Positions 59,135 to 64,000 of a DNA stretch of 64,000 nucleotides are shown piece by piece. The notes under the pieces were generated by a model that had not been told where the DNA came from, did no database searches, and saw only the letters and a list, made by a program, of their open reading frames with translations. Origin of the DNA: Nepenthes gracilis. Lineage: Eukaryota > Streptophyta > Magnoliopsida > Caryophyllales > Nepenthaceae. Position 1 is the stretch's first letter. Each line of letters starts with the position of its first letter. The stretch lies in assembly GCA_033239525.1 (NCBI GenBank), contig BSYO01000014.1, positions 9,408,021-9,472,020 of the forward strand, read 5' to 3'. Both the position numbers and the translations under genes were made by a program.

Positions 59135-59515
59135 GGAAACCTTAATCTCCGGAGACGTCGAATTTGGAGACTTAAGTCCTGGAGACCTTGATCTCCAGAA
59201 ATGTTGAAATTGGAAACTTAAGTCCCGGAGACCTTGATCTCCGGAGATGTTGAATTTGGAGACTTTAGTTCCAAAGACCTTGATCTCCGGAGATGTTGAA
59301 TTTGGAGACTTTTGTTCCGGAGACCTTGATCTCCAGAGATGTTGAATTTGGAGACTTTAGTTCCAGAGGCCTTGATCTCCGGAGATATTGAAATTGGCAA
59401 CTTAAGTCCCGGAGACCTTGATCTCCGGATATGCTGAATTTGGAGACTTTGGTTCTGGAGACCTTGATCTCCGGAGATGTTGAATTTGGAGACTTAAGTT
59501 CCTGAGATGATGAAG
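59135..59515. repeat. 46-bp tandem array
   Basis: About eight units of GGAGACCTTGATCTCC then GGAGATGTTGAATTTGGAG then ACTTAAGTTCC. Units are very regular (46 bp apart from 59181 on) and most contain ATCTCCGGAGAT, a perfect 12-bp palindrome. Confidence 0.92.
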
Positions 59516-59907
59516 ACAACTTCTAGAGCCGATTGAGGAGCTTTCCGGAGACAAATTTCAGAGGAGACTAACGAGTTTTCCGGAGAAGATATTAGGAGAA
59601 AATTAAAGTCTTCCGGAGACCTTTTCCGAAGACCCTTATGGAGACCATTTTGAGAGGCCATTGAGACGGCTTTCGGAAACGATGAATGTGATCTTAGGAG
59701 ATGTGAAGGGAAACTTATCCGATCAACGCCAGTTGACCGGAAATAATAAGGGAGCCCTTCCAAAATGTAAGGTCAAGATAGACCGCCCGATTGACGTGAT
59801 GCCTAATTATGACCAAGGTAAGGATGATCATGCCTAAGTAGGTAATTGACTTTCAACCACTCCCAAGTGGTTGATCTACCCTACCTACTACCGCCAGACC
59901 AAAGGTT

Positions 59908-59915
59908 TATAAATA
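59908..59915 (+). promoter_or_regulatory. TATA box of the 58538 solo LTR
   Basis: TATAAATA, about 110 bp upstream of the AG|GCAAGTG site. Confidence 0.6.
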
Positions 59916-60306
59916 AGAAACTGAAAAATTCAAGGAAAAAGGTTAGGAGGAGGTTCTCGGCCAAGCTTCTTTGTGAAAGAACCCAGAATTCCAAGCCGAC
60001 TCTAAGTAAGGAGATTCAGGCAAGTGTACCCCCTATTTTTAAGTTCATGGTTTAATGCAAGCGTACTCATCTTTTCTTTAGTTCATGTTTGTAATGCAAG
60101 TATACCTAATTTTGATGAACTTATGTTAAGGTATGCCATGATATTTGCTCTGATCATCTGAATTAAGGAAGAATTTCTGTTAACGTCATGTTTAAAAGAA
60201 GCTCTGTTATGTGTTTTCATAAAGATCTCCTATTAACCTTACTTGCATGAAATCTGGCTACGAACAGGTTTTTAAGATATCTAATTATAATATGCATAAT
60301 AAGAAT

Positions 60307-60490
60307 TCCAGCTTTTGTTAAAAAGACCTTTGGCTTATGATAAATGACATCCGGCTTTTGTTAAAAAGACCTCCGGCTTTTATTAAAAGGATCTTCAACT
60401 TTTGATAAATGACCTCCGGTTTTTGACATAAGACCTCCGATTTTTGATAAATGAGACCTCTGACACTTTGATAAAAGATCTTCGATTTTA
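60307..60490. repeat. Short degenerate tandem array
   Basis: About seven copies of GACCTCCGGCTTTTGATAAA-like units, 22-30 bp. Confidence 0.7.
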
Positions 60491-61785
60491 AGACATTAAA
60501 GGAAAGACTATACGGACTTCAATTGTTTGAAGTTAAAAACAAAGGCTACAAGAATAAGAAAAAATGTATGTAATATGGACAGCAAGTGGAACTCTATGAC
60601 TTCCAACTTATAAACTATGATAGATAGCCATCAAACGATATGAACTATGAACCGAGTTTTCATTAAGCTTGCTATTAAAATTGGATGAAAGATATTGGAG
60701 TGACACTCGAGGACTGCCCCTGGGCCACGGGGGAATTTCTGGTGGCACAAGGCTTATGGACTATGGCCCCGTATGCCGGGTAAAAGGCATTACCGCCTGC
60801 CTCTGGGAGTATAATAGGAGGATACGGCCTTAGGTTGTGAGGTAGCACATAACCCTTCCTTGATGTTGTCCGCTCCCGTCCGGTCCCTAAAGATGATAAG
60901 AATTTCGCACGATTTTGTAAGTTTTATGATGTTAAAGACAAGACACTAAGAATAAGAACAAAAATTTCTAAACTTAAGAAGAAATGATATGGCAAATTTC
61001 GCATACTAAGTTTATGTTACGGACCTCTACTTTGATTCGATGATATGTATGTTAATATTTTTTGCATGTGGGTACCTTGCTAGGCTTTGTAGCTCACTCT
61101 TACTATTTTTCAGATGATGAGAAGCTTATGGAGGATGAAATTGAATAGAGTCATATGGTGTAGCTAGACAGCATAGCTGACCGGAGCTGATCAGTGATGG
61201 AGTGAAGGAATTTACGTAATTTCTTTTGATGTTTTGGGAAAGATTTGTAAAACATTTCCGCTGTAAAAGAATTAATGGATATTAGTATGTTTCCATAATT
61301 GCTATATAGGAGAACGAAGTTTGACATTCTTAGTAGCATCTTAATTCATGTTAAGGTCTTCGTGTATGACCGACCTTAATGTTGGCTAGTCAAGTATGGG
61401 GTTAAACTTTGGGGGCCAACTCAAGGAGTTCGGCCTTAAGCAATCCTGTGTATTCTTAACCCAAGATAAAATTAGAAGAAAGAAAGAAAAAAATTTTATG
61501 TCCACTAAGACCTTATTTATATCATATATGTTCGAAAGGATAGAATTGACATAGGCCATATGTGGTGGAATACGTCCGGGTCCATCACTGCTCGACTTGA
61601 AGAAGAGCTAAGATCTCAGCTCCAACCTAACAAGATTAAGAGTGCCATGGATGAAAGGTTTTAGGAAGGCATCCACTTCAATCGGAGAATCATGTCCTTG
61701 GTGGTTCTAGGCTTCCTTGTCGACTTCATTGACTCAAAAAACGCTGGAGCTTGACATCGCCCTGACCTGGTAGACTTTCTAGAAA

Positions 61786-62690
61786 TAGGAGGTGGGCCTA
61801 TGCCATGTTCATCGAGGGACCCCCAACCATAGGATAGTCATTTGGTTGAGGTACGAGCGTATGCCACCTTTTGTACTTTTGGAGGCATTCAAATGCCCTA
61901 GTTACACTTCAAATCTTTCATGAATTAGTTAAATTGTTTTTACCATTGTTGCTAATGTCTTTGAGCATGTCCTAATTTGTCTTTGTCCAACTTTAATTCT
62001 ATTTGCAGACTAAGTGCTATTGCCATTATCGTCGAGCTTGATGGGGTACATTTATCCAATTATACTTGCTCCTATGAGGGGGTCGTGGTACTGAGAGAAT
62101 GCGATTGCTAACTAAGCCTTGCAACTATCGTTGTCGAGCTTGACTGGATACGTTCATCCGTTTGTACTCTTTCCTATGGAAGGACATTGTGGCACAGGTA
62201 TGGGTTTACCTCACAAGGGTTGATTGAGTTTCATGGCTGCAATCGCCAAGCTCTAGCAAAGTCTAGGCCTTCACCTGCACATAACTATTGGTGCTCAATC
62301 CTATTGGAGGACGTCATAACTTTCATGCATTTGGTCCTAGCCTACCACCTATTGTTGACTAATAGTGCTCATCCCTACTGGAGGGATTTGTCAAACGCAA
62401 ACTGAAAAGTCCCCTAAGATTTTACTAGCCACTTGATGGGGAGGTCCAACTCATGGTCTGCAAGCCCCCTTGTTTTTAACATTTGACCTCGTTTGGGCCA
62501 CTTGGTTATCATAACCGAGGTTTTTTTACTGGATCGCATCCGGTCAAGGCGCAAGCGAAAGAGTTGGCCGAACTTTGGAACAATCTAGACTTTTGAATTA
62601 ATGTAAAGACATAAGCATTACAACCAAATAAACATGTTTATAACACTTAAGCAACCCCACCAGGTGCACTTAACTTACCTACGCTTGGCG
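61786..62690. repeat. Tat-4 spacer with ~120-bp repeat
   Basis: Two copies of TCGTCGAGCTTGA-C/T-GGGTAC...TTTATCC-type sequence (about 62020 and 62130), then a GGCCACTTGGTTATCATAACC block (62497-62517) resembling zone A units of Tat-1 and Tat-2. No coding domain. Confidence 0.5.
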
Positions 62691-63240
62691 GGAAATCATC
62701 AGTAGCATCCTCCAGGGTGGAGGGCATTCTAAGCCCGTAGGACCAATTTTCTACACCTAGCGCATAGCACGTACACCCCGCTTCAGAAGATTGTCGAGGC
62801 TCGGAATGGTCCATGTTAACAAGGAGACTGCTTGTTCCAGTTGACAACGTTTTCCCACAACCTCTATGCTCCAAAGGACTTGGTTTGCCATGCTAAACTG
62901 GCATGCTTTTGCCTTCTCGCTATCATAGTTGGCGAATTGTTTTTCGGTGGACCGGACTCTATCACTGGTGACCATGGCCTTGAGAGTCCCATTTCTGCTC
63001 TCGATGCTCTACTTGCTGGATCTATATTGACGGGTCAGTTTCTACTCATCTTCAATGCTATCGACAGCGATGCTCACGGTCATCCTCTGGTTCAGAAGGG
63101 ATGGGCATTGGGCCTGAGATGTCAAGCCCCCACTGTAAGACCGGTCATGGCGGATGATGTGAGGTGCAGCCATGAACTTGGAAGCTTTCATACTTCATGA
63201 TGGACCATGTGGGCTCCTTCTTGGTTGTCTAAAAGCTGCC
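62690..63240 (-). pseudogene. Tat-4 integrase remnant
   Basis: Minus strand. The C-terminal part reads STEKQFANYDSEKAKAC and QVLWSIEVVGKRCQLEQA (62757-62940), matching the integrase end with a YN.RVKAR..GDLVLR pattern. The core start reads LQWGLDISGPMPIPSEP near 63090-63150. The catalytic middle is missing or unreadable. Confidence 0.55.
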
Positions 63241-63758
63241 TAGTCCACAGGCACTGAGGGGCTCCTCACCTAACGCATAGACAGCTTCTTCTAGCATGAA
63301 GTCCAGTGGGCTTCGCCACCCCGGAGCAGCTTTTGCTTTGTTGTCAATGATGCATTGAGGGGCTCTAGGAGCCCACCTAAGTGATCCAAGTGAGCATTGG
63401 ATCGGAACTTCAAACACATAACTTCTTTCTACAAGAAGCATGAAGCATGGCACAACCCTTTTAGGCGGTAAAGAATGGGGAGGCGGGGGCCCTGTCATCA
63501 TGGGAAGGGTATTGATTGTGCTGCACTGGGCTTTCATTCCTCATCCATGACTTGATCAGCACTCTGGCAAGGCTAGGCCCTGTCACTAGCGGCCGGTCGG
63601 GCCATGAGGTTGTTGGACTACTAGATCTTCAAAGGAGGCTATCTTTCTCTATGATTCATCCTTTTGGATGCTAAAGTTTGGAAATCGGAGGTGAATCCCT
63701 AGAGCCCAACAAAGCGCTAAAGTGATCCAAGTGAGCATTTTGGCCATTCATTGTGACT
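63241..63758. other. Tat-4 5' untranslated or gag-flanking sequence
   Basis: No domain recognised; one 102-residue minus-strand frame (63537-63229) has no match I know. Contains a 20-bp direct repeat AAGTGATCCAAGTGAGCATT at 63379-63398 and 63720-63739. Confidence 0.4.
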
Positions 63759-63778
63759 TCCCACGAAGGTCGTGGCCA
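63759..63778 (-). other. Tat-4 primer-binding site region
   Basis: TGGCCACGACCTTCGTGGGA on the minus strand, close to the Tat-type TGGCGCCGTCTGTGGGA and a few bases from the LTR. Confidence 0.5.
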
Positions 63779-63782
63779 CCGA

Positions 63783-64000
63783 TGATGATGTTTTCAAAAC
63801 AGCCATAACTTCATAGGAGCAATGGTTCTTTGATCTTATAAGAATCTTGATTATCAAATGAATTAGGGAACAACTTAATCTTTCTGGTAGGTCAAGTTGA
63901 AGCGTGTCTGCTTTTTGTTATTTTAAACTTAGATCCTATACATTACAACTGAAAAATAAGAAGTCAGAGGATCGTGGGACCTGTCTAATAGTATATCCTC
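63783..64000 (-). repeat. Start of the Tat-4 5' LTR (continues beyond window)
   Basis: Matches the outer end of the left LTR (54045-54165) in the same orientation, for example TTTTTGTTATTTTAAA followed by ATCCTATACA. Confidence 0.6.

Larger units (their letters stand above)
58538..61589 (+). repeat. Solo LTR, 3.05 kb, inside the Tat-4 antisense ORF
   Basis: Starts TGTAATGTACC and ends TCCATCACT, flanked by GCTCG at 58533-58537 and 61590-61594. Contents: W-box hairpin repeats (58634-58790), a 46-bp array (59135-59515), TATA box (59908-59915), AG|GCAAGTG at 60018-60026, a short T/A-rich array (60307-60490) and TTTTTCAG|ATGATG at 61106-61119. The terminal CA has become CT. No interior or PBS, so a solo LTR. 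Open frames in the arrays are not genes. Confidence 0.85.
56680..61785 (+). pseudogene. Tat-4 antisense ORF, Transposase_28-like, split by a solo LTR
   Basis: A promoter-like GGCTATTTAAGTGCC (56708-56722) and CT-rich leader precede the coding part. From about 56790 the plus strand reads VSQGIVDISSTLYVEEIKS, then TMYEEHLRPGLCIPFVIEL near 56965-57020, matching the Tat-3 block YEAHLRSGLCLPIPNEM. The rest is open in pieces (57405-57635, 57719-58124). A coiled-coil region (KLVALQNENAR) reaches 58537, where a solo LTR interrupts it; the same frame resumes at 61595 (LEEELRSQLQPNKIKSAMDE) and stops near 61755. Other stops show it was already decaying. Confidence 0.68.
53980..64000 (-). mobile_element. 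Tat-4: minus-strand Tat-like element, internally deleted, runs off the window
   Basis: The left LTR (about 53980-55785) and the right LTR start (about 63783 onward) share matching sequence: 54045-54165 aligns with 63850-63970 in the same orientation. Inside: an antisense-ORF fragment, a second antisense ORF (56680-61780, split by a solo LTR), repeats, and integrase (62690-63240, minus). A Tat-type PBS on the minus strand lies at 63759-63778. Gag, protease and RT are missing between integrase and PBS. Boundaries of the left LTR are approximate. Confidence 0.65.

Noticed and set aside
59135..59515. CRISPR-like regular array
   Set aside because: Units are contiguous with no unique spacers, and this is plant DNA; it is a minisatellite.

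Overview
The window is plant nuclear DNA, from an angiosperm with a large, repeat-filled genome. Nearly all of it is LTR retrotransposon sequence in nested layers. Evidence includes paired LTRs with 5-bp target duplications, primer-binding sites copying tRNA-Met, decayed Ty3/gypsy (Tat-like and Tekay/chromovirus-like) and Ty1/copia gag-pol regions, and GT-AG introns in the one host gene. No bacterial, organellar or RNA gene was recognised. Almost every element reading frame carries stops and frameshifts, so element coordinates are domain-level approximations except where LTR ends and target duplications fix them.

Layout. 1-1420: unassigned sequence, then AT-rich repeats. 1421-12756: Tat-1, a complete plus-strand Tat-like element (target duplication CATTC) with gag, pol, an antisense ORF and two tandem-repeat zones. 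13058-about 22750: Tat-2, the same architecture on the minus strand; its 3' LTR is split by a 1.2-kb solo LTR (family S, duplication GAGAA). About 22750-24517: the 5' part of a copia element. 24518-25195: the start of a TGTGAGG-type LTR lying in the copia integrase. 25199-29444: minus-strand chromovirus-like gag-protease with its 2.4-kb 5' LTR. 29445-44770: an inverted family-S LTR, split by an 8.5-kb non-coding LARD-type element (29793-38325, duplication CCTAC) and by a 4.0-kb family-S solo LTR (39590-43614, duplication GATGA). 44771-48057: Tat-3 (antisense ORF, tandem repeats, 3' LTR), sitting in a decayed Tekay-like pol (48058-49890) that has its own 3' LTR (49938-51035). 52679-53348: the one convincing host gene, a three-exon CYSTM protein gene on the minus strand. 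About 53980-64000: Tat-4, minus strand and internally deleted; its antisense ORF is split by a 3.05-kb solo LTR (58538-61589, duplication GCTCG).

How the parts relate. The four Tat-like elements share a fixed order: gag-pol, repeat zone A, antisense ORF (Transposase_28/PF04195-like), repeat zone B, 3' LTR. The antisense ORF appears to have its own promoter-like leader and, in Tat-1, a poly(A) signal. Zone B monomers, and one solo LTR, are rich in TTGACC/GGTCAA, the W-box recognised by plant WRKY factors. Several otherwise different LTRs share TATA, then AG|GCAAGTG, then a pyrimidine-rich CAG, as if their leaders contain a GC-AG intron. These three patterns are the most interesting signals here.
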